A stretch of DNA of 64,000 nucleotides from Minwuiaceae bacterium (GTDB lineage: Bacteria > Pseudomonadota > Alphaproteobacteria > Minwuiales > Minwuiaceae), in contig JANQEE010000045.1 of NCBI GenBank assembly GCA_028278525.1, positions 169,649 through 233,648 on the forward strand. The letters are read 5' to 3'. The notes beneath the pieces are model-generated. The model made no database searches. It saw nothing but the letters and a program-made list of their open reading frames with translations, and was not told the origin of the DNA. A program made the translations under genes and the position numbers. This document shows positions 1-9,248 of this stretch, piece by piece. Position 1 is the stretch's first letter; each line of letters starts with the position of its first letter.

Positions 1-513
1 TGGCCGATCAAATACATGCTGTTCCTCGGCCTGTTCGGGCTGTCGCTCTATTCGCTGCCGCTGGCCGAGCGCTTCGCCGAGGTCGAGCCGTTCAAGACAG
101 CGATCATCCTGAAATTCCAGCGCGCCTGGCCGTTCGTCGCCTTCGCCGTCGCGCTGCTGATCGTCGGATTGTTCGTCGAACGGTTCTATTGCCGCTATCT
201 CTGCCCGCTGGGCGCGGCGCTGGCGATCCCGGCCAAGATCCGGGTGTTCGAATGGCTCAACCGCTACCGGGAATGCGGCAACCCGTGCCAACGCTGCGCC
301 CAGGAATGCATGGTCCAGGCAATCCACCCGGACGGTCATATCAGCCCGAACGAGTGCCTCTACTGCATGCATTGCCAGGTGCTCTATCAGGACGATCAGA
401 AATGCCCCGTCTGCATCAAGAAGCGGAAACGCTACGAGGCGTTCCTCAAGAGTCCGCCGCCCGGAAGCCGTGGGGCGACGGAAGCCAAGCCGACAGTTTC
501 ATCGCCATCATGA
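1..513 (+). CDS. nosR: NosR C-terminal part (5' end outside window)
   Basis: This is the last 170 residues of the membrane flavo-iron-sulfur protein that supports electron delivery to, and expression of, nitrous oxide reductase. The frame is open from base 1, so the start lies upstream of the window. The visible part has two hydrophobic membrane segments, the CRYLCP motif after the second one, and two ferredoxin-like cysteine clusters, C-x3-C-x2-C-x3-C and C-x2-C-x2-C-x8-C, expected to bind two [4Fe-4S] centres on the cytoplasmic side. The tail after the clusters is short and Pro/Ser-rich. nosZ follows 31 bases after the stop, so this is the first visible gene of the nos operon. The assignment to NosR rather than NapH or CcoG rests on the motif layout together with nosZ immediately downstream. 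Confidence 0.93.
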   Translation, partial: WPIKYMLFLGLFGLSLYSLPLAERFAEVEPFKTAIILKFQRAWPFVAFAVALLIVGLFVERFYCRYLCPLGAALAIPAKIRVFEWLNRYRECGNPCQRCAQECMVQAIHPDGHISPNECLYCMHCQVLYQDDQKCPVCIKKRKRYEAFLKSPPPGSRGATEAKPTVSSPS

Positions 514-544
514 TCAATATGGAAATCATACGAGGGAGAAGGAC

Positions 545-2494
545 ATGACCGACAAGACACCCAAGCCGAAGCAAGCGGACGACGACTTCGCGGTGACGAG
601 ACGCGGCATGCTGGGCGGAACCGCGACCACCGTCCTGGCAGCCGGCACCGGCGCGATCGGCGGCGCGGCGACCATGATCGGCGCCGGCGCCGTGCAACCG
701 GCCAAGGCGCAGGGCCGCGGCCAGAAATACGCGTTGGATCCGGGCGAGCTGGACGAATATTACGGCTTCTGGTCGAGCGGCCAGTCGGGCGAGCTTCGCA
801 TCATGGGCATGCCGTCGATGCGCGAACTGATGCGCGTGCCGGTGTTCAACCGCTGCAGTGCGACCGGCTGGGGCCAGACCAACGAAAGCCTGAAGGTAAT
901 GACCGACGGCCTGCTGCCGGAGACCAAAGCCTATCTGGCGGCGCACGGCATGCAGACCTACGAGAACGGCGACCTGCACCACCCGCATATGTCGTTCACT
1001 GACGGCACCTACGACGGCCGCTATCTGTACATGAACGACAAGGCGAACACGCGGGTCGCCCGGGTGCGCTGCGACGTGATGAAGTGCGACAAGATCATCG
1101 AGATCCCGAACGCCAGCGACATCCACGGGCTCAGGCCGCAAAAGTTCCCGCGCACCGGCTACGTCTTCGCCAACGGCGAACACCGCATTCCGCTGCCGAA
1201 CGACGGCATGGTGCTGGACAAGCCGGACCAGTATGTCGCGATCTTCACGGCCATCGACGGCGACACGATGGAAGTCGCCTGGCAGGTGATCGTCGACGGC
1301 AACCTGGACAATTGCGACGCCGACTACCAGGGCAAGTACGCCGTCTCGACCTGCTACAATTCCGAGGAAGGCATCAACCTGGCGGAGATGACGTCGAGCG
1401 AAACCGACTGGGCGGTGATCTTCAATATCAAGCGGATCGAGGACGGCGTCGCCAAGGGCGACTTCACCCGGCATAACGGCGTGCCGGTGCTGGACGGCCG
1501 CAAGGGCTCCCCCTACACCGCCTACGTGCCGGTGCCGAACAGCCCGCACGGCTGCAACACCGCGCCAGACGGCAAGCATATCGTGATCAACGGCAAGCTG
1601 TCGCCGACGGTCACGGTGCTGGACGTCACCAAGATCGACGCACTGTTCGAAAGCGGCGCCGACCCACGCTCCTGCGTCGTCGCCGAACCGGAACTGGGTC
1701 TGGGGCCCCTGCACACCGCGTTCGACGGCAAGGGCAACTGCTACACCACCCTGTTCCTGGACAGCCAGATGGCCAAATGGAACATGGAAAAAGCGATCCG
1801 CCGGTATAACGGTGAGGATGTCGATCCGATCATCGCCAAGACGGACGTGCACTACCAGCCGGGCCACAACCATTCGTCGATGGGCGAGACCAAGGACGCC
1901 GACGGCAAGTGGCTGGTGTCGCTGAACAAGTTCTCCAAGGACCGCTACCTCAATGTGGGTCCGCTGAAGCCGGAGAACGAGCAACTGATCGACATCTCGC
2001 TCGACCCGCCGAAGGTGGTGCATGACGGGCCGACCTTCGCGGAGCCACACGACTGCATCATCGTGCATCGGTCCAAGGTGTCACCCGCGTCGATCTGGCA
2101 ACGCGACGATCCGATGTGGGAGGAAGCAAGGCGCCAAGCCGCGGCCGACGGCGTGGAACTGGAGGACGGCGCGGACGAACCGATCCGCGACGGCAACAAG
2201 GTGCGCGTCTACATGTACTCGGTGGCGCCCAACTTCTCGATGGAGAAATTCACGGTGAAGCAGGGCGACGAGGTGACGATCTACGTGACCAACATCGACG
2301 ACGTGGACGACCTGACGCACGGCTTCACGCTGGGCAATCACGGCATCGCGTTCGAGGTGGGACCGCAGGCGACCGCGTCCGTGACGTTCACCGCCGACCG
2401 GCCGGGCGTGCACTGGTTCTATTGCCAGTGGTTCTGCCACGCGCTGCATATGGAGATGCGCGGCCGAATGATCGTAGAGCCGCGGTCGAGCTGA
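545..2494 (+). CDS. nosZ: Nitrous oxide reductase NosZ (clade I, Tat-exported)
   Basis: Periplasmic multicopper enzyme that reduces N2O to N2, 649 aa. The start at 545 follows a strong GGGAGAAGG ribosome site. The twin-arginine signal (VTRRGML, about residues 18-24) marks clade I. The seven CuZ histidines can all be recognised in their usual contexts: the HH pair near 145-146, His194 (HGLRPQ), His335 (SPHGCN), His390 (PLHTAF), His441 (PGHNHS) and His502 (EPHDC). The C-terminal cupredoxin domain carries the CuA site Cys627-x3-Cys631-x3-His635-x2-Met638. Every metal ligand looks intact, so an active enzyme is expected. It lies between nosR and nosD in one transcription unit. The promoter lies outside the window, so no FNR/NNR box can be assessed. 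Confidence 0.98.
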   Translation: MTDKTPKPKQADDDFAVTRRGMLGGTATTVLAAGTGAIGGAATMIGAGAVQPAKAQGRGQKYALDPGELDEYYGFWSSGQSGELRIMGMPSMRELMRVPVFNRCSATGWGQTNESLKVMTDGLLPETKAYLAAHGMQTYENGDLHHPHMSFTDGTYDGRYLYMNDKANTRVARVRCDVMKCDKIIEIPNASDIHGLRPQKFPRTGYVFANGEHRIPLPNDGMVLDKPDQYVAIFTAIDGDTMEVAWQVIVDGNLDNCDADYQGKYAVSTCYNSEEGINLAEMTSSETDWAVIFNIKRIEDGVAKGDFTRHNGVPVLDGRKGSPYTAYVPVPNSPHGCNTAPDGKHIVINGKLSPTVTVLDVTKIDALFESGADPRSCVVAEPELGLGPLHTAFDGKGNCYTTLFLDSQMAKWNMEKAIRRYNGEDVDPIIAKTDVHYQPGHNHSSMGETKDADGKWLVSLNKFSKDRYLNVGPLKPENEQLIDISLDPPKVVHDGPTFAEPHDCIIVHRSKVSPASIWQRDDPMWEEARRQAAADGVELEDGADEPIRDGNKVRVYMYSVAPNFSMEKFTVKQGDEVTIYVTNIDDVDDLTHGFTLGNHGIAFEVGPQATASVTFTADRPGVHWFYCQWFCHALHMEMRGRMIVEPRSS

Positions 2495-2496
2495 CG

Positions 2497-3750
2497 ATGA
2501 CGCGTGTCCGGGCAATCGTCGGCCTTGCGGCCCTGTTCTGCGCGGTGGCGGTCCCCGCCGCCGCGCGGGACCGGACCGTGGCGGCCGGCTCGGGCGCGCT
2601 TCAGTCGGTGCTGGAGCAAGCCGGGCCGGGCGATGTTATCCGGCTTGGGCCCGGCGACCATAAGGGGCCGGTCGTACTGACGCAGCCGGTCCAACTGATC
2701 GGGGAGCCGGGCGCGCGGCTTGTGGGAACGGGCGACGGCACAGTGATCACCATCACCGGGGCGGACGTGACCGTCTCCGGGCTCGAAGTGGTCGGGTCCG
2801 GGTCGTCGCACCAGACGCTGGATTCCGGGATCAAGGCGACGAAGACAGCGACCAATGCAAGAATCCTGGACAACCGGCTGGAGGGCAACCTGGTCGGCAT
2901 CGACGTGCATGGCGCGACCGATACGGTGGTGCGCGGCAACGTCATCGTCGGGCGGCGCGACCACCGGGTGAACGACCGGGGCAACGGCATCTATATCTGG
3001 AACGCGCCGGGCACCGTGGTGGAAGGCAACAGTGTCCGCTACGGACGCGACGGCATCTTCGTCAATACCAGCCGGGACAACATCTTCCGCGGCAACCGGT
3101 TCGAAGACCTGCGTTTCGCCGTCCATTACATGTACACCAACAACAGCGAGGTCTCCGGCAACGTCTCGCTGAACAACCATATCGGCTATGCGCTGATGTA
3201 TTCGACCGACCTGATCGTGCGGGGCAACCGGTCGCTCGGCGACCGCGATCACGGGATCATGCTGAACTACGCCAACCGGGCGACGGTCGAGGGCAATCTG
3301 GTCCGCCGCGGGGCTAAGAAATGCCTGTTCATGTACAACGCCAACAAGAACCGGATCGCCGGCAACCGGTTCGAGGCCTGCGAGATCGGCGTGCATTTCA
3401 CGGCGGGATCGGAGCGGAACGCCATCACCGGCAATGCCTTCATCGGCAACCGGACCCAGGTGAAATATGTCGGCTCCCGCTGGCTGGACTGGAGCGCGGA
3501 CGGCCGAGGTAACTACTGGAGCGACCACGCCGCGTTCGACATCGACGGCGACGGCCTGGCCGACCTGCCTTACCGGCCGAACGACCTGATGGACCATATC
3601 CTGTGGACGCAGCCGGCGGCACGCCTGCTGCTCGGCAGCCCGGCAGTGCAGTTGATCCGCTGGTCGCAGTCGGCGTTTCCAGCGTTGCTGCCCGGCGGTG
3701 TCGTCGACAGCAAACCGCTGATGAAGCCGGTTGAGGATGGCGGCGCATGA
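2497..3750 (+). CDS. nosD: NosD, periplasmic copper-site maturation protein
   Basis: A 417-aa secreted parallel beta-helix (CASH/NosD) protein that works with NosF and NosY in building the CuZ site of NosZ. The start at 2497 is two bases after the nosZ stop and gives a clean signal peptide of about 24 residues ending in PAAARD. The body has many short repeats with G-N spacing, such as GNVIVGR, GNRFEDL and GNLVRRG, each a turn of the right-handed helix. The C-terminal part holds the family motif GNYWSDH, followed by D-rich turns (DIDGDGLADLPYRPND) that are typical of NosD. The stop overlaps the start of nosF by four bases, which suggests translational coupling. Confidence 0.95.
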   Translation: MTRVRAIVGLAALFCAVAVPAAARDRTVAAGSGALQSVLEQAGPGDVIRLGPGDHKGPVVLTQPVQLIGEPGARLVGTGDGTVITITGADVTVSGLEVVGSGSSHQTLDSGIKATKTATNARILDNRLEGNLVGIDVHGATDTVVRGNVIVGRRDHRVNDRGNGIYIWNAPGTVVEGNSVRYGRDGIFVNTSRDNIFRGNRFEDLRFAVHYMYTNNSEVSGNVSLNNHIGYALMYSTDLIVRGNRSLGDRDHGIMLNYANRATVEGNLVRRGAKKCLFMYNANKNRIAGNRFEACEIGVHFTAGSERNAITGNAFIGNRTQVKYVGSRWLDWSADGRGNYWSDHAAFDIDGDGLADLPYRPNDLMDHILWTQPAARLLLGSPAVQLIRWSQSAFPALLPGGVVDSKPLMKPVEDGGA

Positions 3751-4649
3751 CCGGTCCGGCCATCACGATTGACGCGGTGACCAAGCGCTATGGGAAGCAT
3801 ATGGCGCTGGACGGCGTCACGATGAACGTCGCGGCGGGCGAACGGCTGGCGCTGCTCGGCCATAACGGCGCCGGCAAGACGACGTTGTTGAAACTAGTGC
3901 TAGGCCTGACGGCAGCGGGCAATGGGGAGATCGAGGTCTTGGGCCAGAGGCCGGGCATGGATGCCGTGAGACGGCACTGCGCCTACCTGCCGGAAAACGT
4001 AGCGTTCCATGAGTCGCTGACCGGACTCGAACAGCTTGCGCTGTTCCTGCGGCTGAAGGGCGGGTCGGCGCGCGAGGCGCCGGCTCTGCTCGACCGGGTC
4101 GGTCTTAGCGATGCGATGGACCGGCGAATCGGCGCCTATTCGAAAGGCATGCGGCAGCGGCTGGGCCTGGCCCAGATCCTGATCGGCACGCCGCGTATCG
4201 TCATCCTGGATGAGCCCACCAGCGGCCTGGACCCGCTGTCGCGCGAGATGTTCTACGCGATGACGGCCGAACTGGCGGAGACGGGCGCGGCCGTGGTGCT
4301 GTCGTCGCATGCGCTGACTGAACTGGAGGCGCGCACCGACCGGATCGTGATCCTGCGGCGGGGACAGGTCGCGGCGAACGGCCGCCTGTCAGCATTGCGG
4401 GCGGGCGCGGGCCTGCCCATCCGGGTGCGCGTCGAGACCAAACCGGACGCGGCGGACGACGTCGCGCGGCAGGTCGGCGGGAGGCGGGTCAACGGATGCG
4501 CCGTTGAATTGGTCTGCGATGCGGATCAGAAGGTGCGGCGTATTGCCGACGTGGCGGCGCTGGGCACGGCCATCGAAGACATCGATGTCGTCCCGCCGAG
4601 CCTGGAAGACGTCTATCGGCATTACAGCAGGTCGGAGGGGGAGCGATGA
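3747..4649 (+). CDS. nosF: NosF, ABC transporter ATPase for copper-site assembly
   Basis: A 300-aa cytoplasmic ATPase partner of NosY. Walker A is GHNGAGKTT (residues 38-46), the ABC signature lies in YSKGMRQRLGLAQ (from residue 131), Walker B is IVILDEPTSGLD (about 150-162), and the switch histidine is in SSHALTELE. The C-terminal 80 residues form the extra domain usual for this ABC-2 type subfamily. In the known NosDFY complex, ATP hydrolysis drives maturation of the copper centres of NosZ through NosD; assignment here follows from gene order and motifs. The start ATG overlaps the nosD stop, and its own stop overlaps the nosY start (ATGA). Confidence 0.96.
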   Translation: MTGPAITIDAVTKRYGKHMALDGVTMNVAAGERLALLGHNGAGKTTLLKLVLGLTAAGNGEIEVLGQRPGMDAVRRHCAYLPENVAFHESLTGLEQLALFLRLKGGSAREAPALLDRVGLSDAMDRRIGAYSKGMRQRLGLAQILIGTPRIVILDEPTSGLDPLSREMFYAMTAELAETGAAVVLSSHALTELEARTDRIVILRRGQVAANGRLSALRAGAGLPIRVRVETKPDAADDVARQVGGRRVNGCAVELVCDADQKVRRIADVAALGTAIEDIDVVPPSLEDVYRHYSRSEGER

Positions 4650-5470
4650 CCCGGCGCATCCTCGCCATCATGGCAAGCGACATGCGGATCGCAATGCGCA
4701 ACCGCTGGGTCCTCACCGCGACCCTGCTGATGACCGGTTTCGGCCTGATCCTGGCGTTCGCCGGGTCGGCGCCGGCCGGGACGCTGGGCGTCGACCGCCT
4801 GACGGCGACAATCTCCAGCCTTGCCACGCTCTCGGTCTACCTGGTGCCGCTGATCGCCTTGCTGCTGTCCTACGACTCCATCGCCGGCGAGACCGAACGG
4901 GGCACCCTGCCGCTGCTGCTGACCTATCCGGTCGCGCGGTGGGAGGTGCTGGCCGCGAAATTCGGCGCCCAGCTTTTCGTGCTGGCGGCGGCGGTGGTCG
5001 TCGGGTTCGGGGTGACCGCAGCGGCCGTCGCGGTGACCGGTGGAGTCTCCGAGCAAAGCCTCATCCACTTGTCGAGACTGACCTGGAGCGCCGTTGTGCT
5101 GGGCGCCGCCTTCCTGGCCGTCGGCAATTGCCTGAGCGCCATGGTGCGCCAGCCGGGCACGGCCGCCAGTCTGGCCGTCGCCGTCTGGGTGATCGCCGTG
5201 GTGATGTTCGACGTGATCCTGCTGGGCGCGGTGGTTGCCGACGACGGCGGAGCGTTCACCAAGACGGTGTTTCCGTGGCTGCTGGCGATCAGCCCGACCG
5301 ACGCGTTCCGGCTGTTCAACCTGGCGGCGCTGGAATCCGGAGCGGCGGGACTGGGGCTCGCCACCACGACCCATGCCCTGCCCGCTCTCGCACCGCTGCT
5401 GTCGCTGCTCGCCTGGCCGTTGGCATTGCTGGCCGTCACGGCGGCAATCTTCCGGAGGCTCGAACCATGA
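4646..5470 (+). CDS. nosY: NosY, ABC-2 type membrane permease of the NosDFY complex
   Basis: A 274-aa inner-membrane protein with about six hydrophobic segments, including the first near residues 20-45 and the last near 245-268. It carries the family's SIAGETERGTLPLLLTYP stretch after the second segment, the region that contacts the ATPase in ABC-2 exporters. It is the membrane partner of NosF and is expected to couple ATP hydrolysis to NosD in the periplasm. It overlaps nosF by four bases at its start and nosL by four bases at its end, consistent with tight co-translation. Confidence 0.95.
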   Translation: MTRRILAIMASDMRIAMRNRWVLTATLLMTGFGLILAFAGSAPAGTLGVDRLTATISSLATLSVYLVPLIALLLSYDSIAGETERGTLPLLLTYPVARWEVLAAKFGAQLFVLAAAVVVGFGVTAAAVAVTGGVSEQSLIHLSRLTWSAVVLGAAFLAVGNCLSAMVRQPGTAASLAVAVWVIAVVMFDVILLGAVVADDGGAFTKTVFPWLLAISPTDAFRLFNLAALESGAAGLGLATTTHALPALAPLLSLLAWPLALLAVTAAIFRRLEP

Positions 5471-5997
5471 AACCGTTCGTCCTTGTCTGTGCGGCAATCG
5501 CCCTTCTGGCGGGTTGTCAGGAGCAAGAGGCCGCGACGGTCCCGGGCCCGATTTCGCTGACCCGCGAAGCCGCCGGCCATTACTGCCAGATGACGGTGCT
5601 GGACCATCCCGGGCCGAAAGCGCAGGTGCATATGGCGGGGTACGTCTACCCGCTTTGGTTCTCCCAGGTGCGGGACGCGTTCGCTTTCGACCGGATGCCG
5701 GAGGAGATCGCCGAGGTCACGGTGATCTATGTGAACGACATGGGCGCGGCGGCGGCGGAGTGGGACGCGCCGGGCGCGGACAACTGGATTCCGGCCAAGG
5801 CCGCGTTCTACGTCGTCGGCAGCGACAGGCGCGGCGGCATGGGCGCGCCGGAACTGGTGCCGTTCGCCGAGCGGGCCGCCGCATCGGCGTTCGCCGAACG
5901 GCACGGCGGCACGGTGATCGGCTATGCGGATATCGAAGACCCGATGGTGCTGGCGCCTATCGACGTGACACCACTTCAACCGGGGTCACACGGATGA
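5467..5997 (+). CDS. nosL: NosL, copper-binding lipoprotein chaperone
   Basis: A 176-aa outer-membrane or periplasmic lipoprotein that delivers Cu(I) to the NosDFY/NosZ assembly pathway. The lipobox is LLAGC with acylated Cys17. The family metal motif is present as Cys40-Gln-Met42, in the usual YCxM form, and a second conserved region surrounds HMAGYVYPLWFSQ. Length is normal for the family. It starts inside the stop of nosY and overlaps the start of nosX by four bases. Confidence 0.95.
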   Translation: MKPFVLVCAAIALLAGCQEQEAATVPGPISLTREAAGHYCQMTVLDHPGPKAQVHMAGYVYPLWFSQVRDAFAFDRMPEEIAEVTVIYVNDMGAAAAEWDAPGADNWIPAKAAFYVVGSDRRGGMGAPELVPFAERAAASAFAERHGGTVIGYADIEDPMVLAPIDVTPLQPGSHG

Positions 5998-6872
5998 CCG
6001 GGCTGACGCGGCGGCGGTTCATCGCGATATCGGCGGCGTCGCTGGCCGGCGGCATCTCCGCGGCCGGCGCCGCAAAGTCAACGGTCTGGCGCGGCATCGC
6101 GCTGGGCGCCGAAGCGGAGATCCGGCTGGATACCGGCGATCCGGCGGGAGCGCGGGCGGTCATCGATTCCTGCCGGTTGGAAATCGCGCGGCTGGAAAAG
6201 CTGTTCAGCCTGTATCGCACCGATAGCGCCATCGCGCGGCTGAACCGCGACGGCGCCGTCGACAATCCGGACCCGGATTTCCTGGCGTTGCTGTCGCTGG
6301 CGCGGTCGGTTCACCGCAATACGGGCGGCCTGTTCGATCCGACCGTGCAGCCGGTCTGGTCGGCCTATGCCGAACGCCGCCCGGTGCAAGGACATATCGG
6401 CTTCGATGCCGTCTCGATCGCGCGCGACAGGGTGGCCTTCGACCGGCCGGGCATGGCGATCACACTGAACGGCATCGCCCAGGGATTCATCACCGACCGG
6501 GTGGCCAGCCTGCTGCGCGGGCGCGGCCTGCGGCATGTGCTGGTCGATATGGGCGAACTGCGCGCGCTGGACGGCCGCCGGGACGGCAGCGGCTGGCCGG
6601 TGCGGATCGCCGGTTCCCCGGCCAAGACCATTCGATTGCGGGATCGGGCGCTGGCGACCTCCGCACCGCTCGGCACCACGTTCGACCAGGCGGGCCGGCT
6701 CGGCCATATCATCGATCCGCGAACCGGGCGGCCAATGACCGGCGGGCGCGCGGTAACGGTGGAGGCGAAGACGGCCGCCATTGCCGATGCACTATCGACG
6801 GCTTTCTGTCTGATGCCCGAGCCGGCGAGCCGGCAGGCGCTGCGCCGCTACCCGGACGCCCGGCTGGTTTAG
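5994..6872 (+). CDS. nosX: NosX, ApbE-type FAD:protein FMN transferase
   Basis: A 292-aa flavin transferase predicted to attach FMN covalently to a Thr of NosR in the periplasm. The N-terminus has a Tat signal with three consecutive arginines (TRRRFIAIS). ApbE landmarks follow: DSAIARLNR, the GIAQGF segment, DMGELRAL, TSAPLGTTF and the metal-binding HIIDPRTGRP. It closes the nos operon. Its stop overlaps by four bases the end of the opposite-strand flavoprotein gene, leaving no room for a separate terminator. NosX is a specialised ApbE and the assignment leans on operon position. Confidence 0.93.
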   Translation: MTGLTRRRFIAISAASLAGGISAAGAAKSTVWRGIALGAEAEIRLDTGDPAGARAVIDSCRLEIARLEKLFSLYRTDSAIARLNRDGAVDNPDPDFLALLSLARSVHRNTGGLFDPTVQPVWSAYAERRPVQGHIGFDAVSIARDRVAFDRPGMAITLNGIAQGFITDRVASLLRGRGLRHVLVDMGELRALDGRRDGSGWPVRIAGSPAKTIRLRDRALATSAPLGTTFDQAGRLGHIIDPRTGRPMTGGRAVTVEAKTAAIADALSTAFCLMPEPASRQALRRYPDARLV

Positions 6873-8215
6873 AACAGGTTCTTCGCATCCGACGAGAAGG
6901 TCGGAAACGCGAACGAGGTCTCCTTGAACCGGCTGGCCGAGATGCCGTGCTGCATGGCCATCGAGAACAGATGGATCAGGTCTTCACCCTGATGGCCGAC
7001 CATATGCGCGCCGACAAAGCGGTCGTTCGATTCGTCGACCAAGACTTTCGACCAAGCCACTGTTTCGCCGTAGCTCTTGCCCGAAAACCAACCGGTCATG
7101 TCGTTCGTGGAGACGGCCACGTCGAGGCCCTGCTCTTTCGCCTCCTGTTCGGTCAGGCCGACGCTGCTTAAGGCCGGCACGGTATAGACGCAGCTTGGCA
7201 AAGCCGCGTAGTCGGGTTCGACGCTGGGCCCGTCCACGATGTTCCGGCCGACGATGCGGCCCTCGTAGGTCGCGACGGGCGACAACTGGGCGGAGGCGAC
7301 CAGCGCGTCGCCGCAGACCCAGACCGAGGGGTTGGAGGTGGAACGGAGATAGGAGTCGACTTCTACGCGAATGCCGTCGTGGGCGACGTTGCCGGCCGCG
7401 AGGTCGAGCGTATCGACATTGGCGATACGGCCCGCGCCATTGACCACACGGTCGGCGTCCAGGCTCTGCTCTTTACCGCCGTGTTTAAAAGCCACGCGTA
7501 ACTTGCCATTCTGCTTGGTAATTTCCTTTACCTCGACACCGGTCTTCACGGCGATGCCGATGCGCTCGCTTTCCTGCTGCACGGCATCGACGGCATCCTT
7601 GTCCATACGCGGCAGCAGGCTCGGCATCACTTCCAGAATGGTGACCTTGGCCCCCGCCCTGGCATAGACGTGGCTGAATTCCATGGCGATGACGCCGCCG
7701 CCGATGAAGACGACCTCCTGCGGCAAGGTCCGTTCGGACAGAACGTCGTCGGAGGTGATCAGGTGCTCCGCGCCGGGGATCGGCAGAGGCCGCGGTTTCG
7801 AGCCGGTGGCGATGACGATGTTGTCGCCCTCGATCACCGTGCCGTCGATATTGACGGCGTTGGGACCGACGAAGCGGGCGTGGCCCCGGAACACCTCGCC
7901 CCGCTTGGCGGCGACGTCGGCCATCGCGTCGGGAATGAAACCGATCATGTCCTTCTCGCGGTCGATCAGCTTGGCCCAATCCAACGTCGGCTTGCCAACA
8001 TCAATGCCATGGATCCCGGCTATCTCAATCTCATGCAAGGCATGCGCCGCCGCGACCAGCACTTTCTTCGGCGTGCAGCCCCGATTCGGACAGACGCCGC
8101 CGAAATCCAGTTCCTCAATAAAGGCGATGCTCTTGCCCGCCTCATGGGCGACCGCCGATACGCCGAAGCCGGCATTGCCACCGCCCAGAATTACCACGTC
8201 GAAACGATTGGCCAT
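6869..8215 (-). CDS. Pyridine nucleotide-disulfide oxidoreductase with altered C-terminal active site
   Basis: A 448-aa FAD/NAD(P)-dependent enzyme of the glutathione reductase/dihydrolipoamide dehydrogenase/MerA fold. I chose the ATG at 8215 because GGGGGA lies six bases upstream; an ATG at 8221 is possible. The N-terminus has the FAD motif GGGNAGFG, then the redox pair in GGVCPNRGC (C-x4-C). A second Rossmann segment (VVFIGGGVIAMEF) and the FAD motif VWVCGDA follow. In the dimerisation domain the usual HPTxxE catalytic dyad reads FPTFSS, so both the base His and its Glu partner are missing. The enzyme therefore may not reduce a classical disulfide such as GSSG. Substrate unknown. It is divergent from the cytochrome gene at 8431 and convergent with nosX. 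Confidence 0.85.
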   Translation of the reverse strand: MANRFDVVILGGGNAGFGVSAVAHEAGKSIAFIEELDFGGVCPNRGCTPKKVLVAAAHALHEIEIAGIHGIDVGKPTLDWAKLIDREKDMIGFIPDAMADVAAKRGEVFRGHARFVGPNAVNIDGTVIEGDNIVIATGSKPRPLPIPGAEHLITSDDVLSERTLPQEVVFIGGGVIAMEFSHVYARAGAKVTILEVMPSLLPRMDKDAVDAVQQESERIGIAVKTGVEVKEITKQNGKLRVAFKHGGKEQSLDADRVVNGAGRIANVDTLDLAAGNVAHDGIRVEVDSYLRSTSNPSVWVCGDALVASAQLSPVATYEGRIVGRNIVDGPSVEPDYAALPSCVYTVPALSSVGLTEQEAKEQGLDVAVSTNDMTGWFSGKSYGETVAWSKVLVDESNDRFVGAHMVGHQGEDLIHLFSMAMQHGISASRFKETSFAFPTFSSDAKNLF

Positions 8216-8430
8216 CGTCATTCCCCCTGTTGTGTCGCAATCCGCAACATGTCCGACCAAGCGGTTCACGTAACCGAACCGCACTTTCACATTGTCGTTA
8301 GGCCCGCCTGTTTCAGTTTGCCAGACACAATGCCGTGTCGTCTCATCTGCGGTACCCGGTCTCCGATAGATGCCGTCCGTTGCATTCGCGTTACGGTCGG
8401 TCCGGTAAAAAGCGACATTGGGGGAGGATC

Positions 8431-9240
8431 ATGAAAGGTCAAATCGCGGCGCTCTGCGCCCTGTTCACTGTCGGTATGGCCACGCCCGGCTGGACGGCCG
8501 ATATCGCGGCCGGCGAAGCGACGGCCAAAGCGGTCTGCGCCGCCTGTCACGGCGCCAACGGCATCAGCGTCGCCGACACCATCCCGAACCTGGCCGGCCA
8601 AAAAGAGAAGTACCTGATCGCGCAACTCAAGGCGTTCAGGGCGGAGACGCGCAAGAACGCGATGATGAACGCCATCGCCGAGCAGGTCGACGAGGCCGAT
8701 ATCGCCAACGTCGCGGCGTTCTTCTCCAGCCTGCCCGGCGCGGCGCAAAGCGCGGAGAAGTCCAAGCCGCTGGACAACCTGGTCTCCACGCGGATGGGCT
8801 TTCCGGCAGACTTCGCCACCGGTTTCACCCACTACACCACGATCAACTTCGAAGGCCGCAAGCAGGTCCGTAAATACTACGCCAATAAGGCCGCGGTCGC
8901 GGCGGCGCGCGACGGCAAGCAAATGCCCGACGGCTCGGTGCTGTTGGTCGAGGTGTTCAAGGCCAAGCTGGACGGCGCGGGCAAGCCGGTGACCGGCGCG
9001 GACGGGTTTTACGTGGCCGACGGGCTGGCCGCCTATACGGCGATGGAGAAGCAGCCGGGGTGGGGTGCGGACTTCCCGGAGATCCTGCGCAACGGCGATT
9101 GGCATTACGCCGTGTTCAAGGCCGACAAGTCGCGCCGGCCCGGCGTCAACCAGGCGACCTGCCTTGCCTGCCACAAGCCGCTTGTCGACGACAGTTACGT
9201 GTTCTCGCTGAAGGCCTTACAGGAGGTCGCGCGGAAGTAG
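8431..9240 (+). CDS. Secreted fusion of cytochrome c553 and cytochrome P460 domains
   Basis: A 269-aa exported dihaem protein. The ATG at 8431 follows GGGGGAGG and gives a signal peptide of about 23 residues ending near GWTA. Residues 25-105 form a class I cytochrome c domain with Cys36-x2-Cys39-His40 and a Met-bearing distal segment. Residues 120-269 resemble the cytochrome P460 family: FEGRKQVRKYYANKAA, MPDGSVLLVE, and a C-terminal haem motif Cys244-x2-Cys247-His248 followed by DDSYVFS. P460 proteins oxidise hydroxylamine or handle NO, and the c553 half could be a built-in electron acceptor. The function here is inferred; many environmental members are uncharacterised. It sits beside the nos cluster but under its own promoter region (8216-8430). 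Confidence 0.82.
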   Translation: MKGQIAALCALFTVGMATPGWTADIAAGEATAKAVCAACHGANGISVADTIPNLAGQKEKYLIAQLKAFRAETRKNAMMNAIAEQVDEADIANVAAFFSSLPGAAQSAEKSKPLDNLVSTRMGFPADFATGFTHYTTINFEGRKQVRKYYANKAAVAAARDGKQMPDGSVLLVEVFKAKLDGAGKPVTGADGFYVADGLAAYTAMEKQPGWGADFPEILRNGDWHYAVFKADKSRRPGVNQATCLACHKPLVDDSYVFSLKALQEVARK

Positions 9241-9248
9241 TTGCGGCC

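Noticed and set aside
446..2068. A 540-residue open frame on the minus strand across nosZ
   Set aside because: It is the high-GC antisense shadow of a gene with unambiguous enzyme motifs, and its residues are dominated by Arg, His and Val without any domain.
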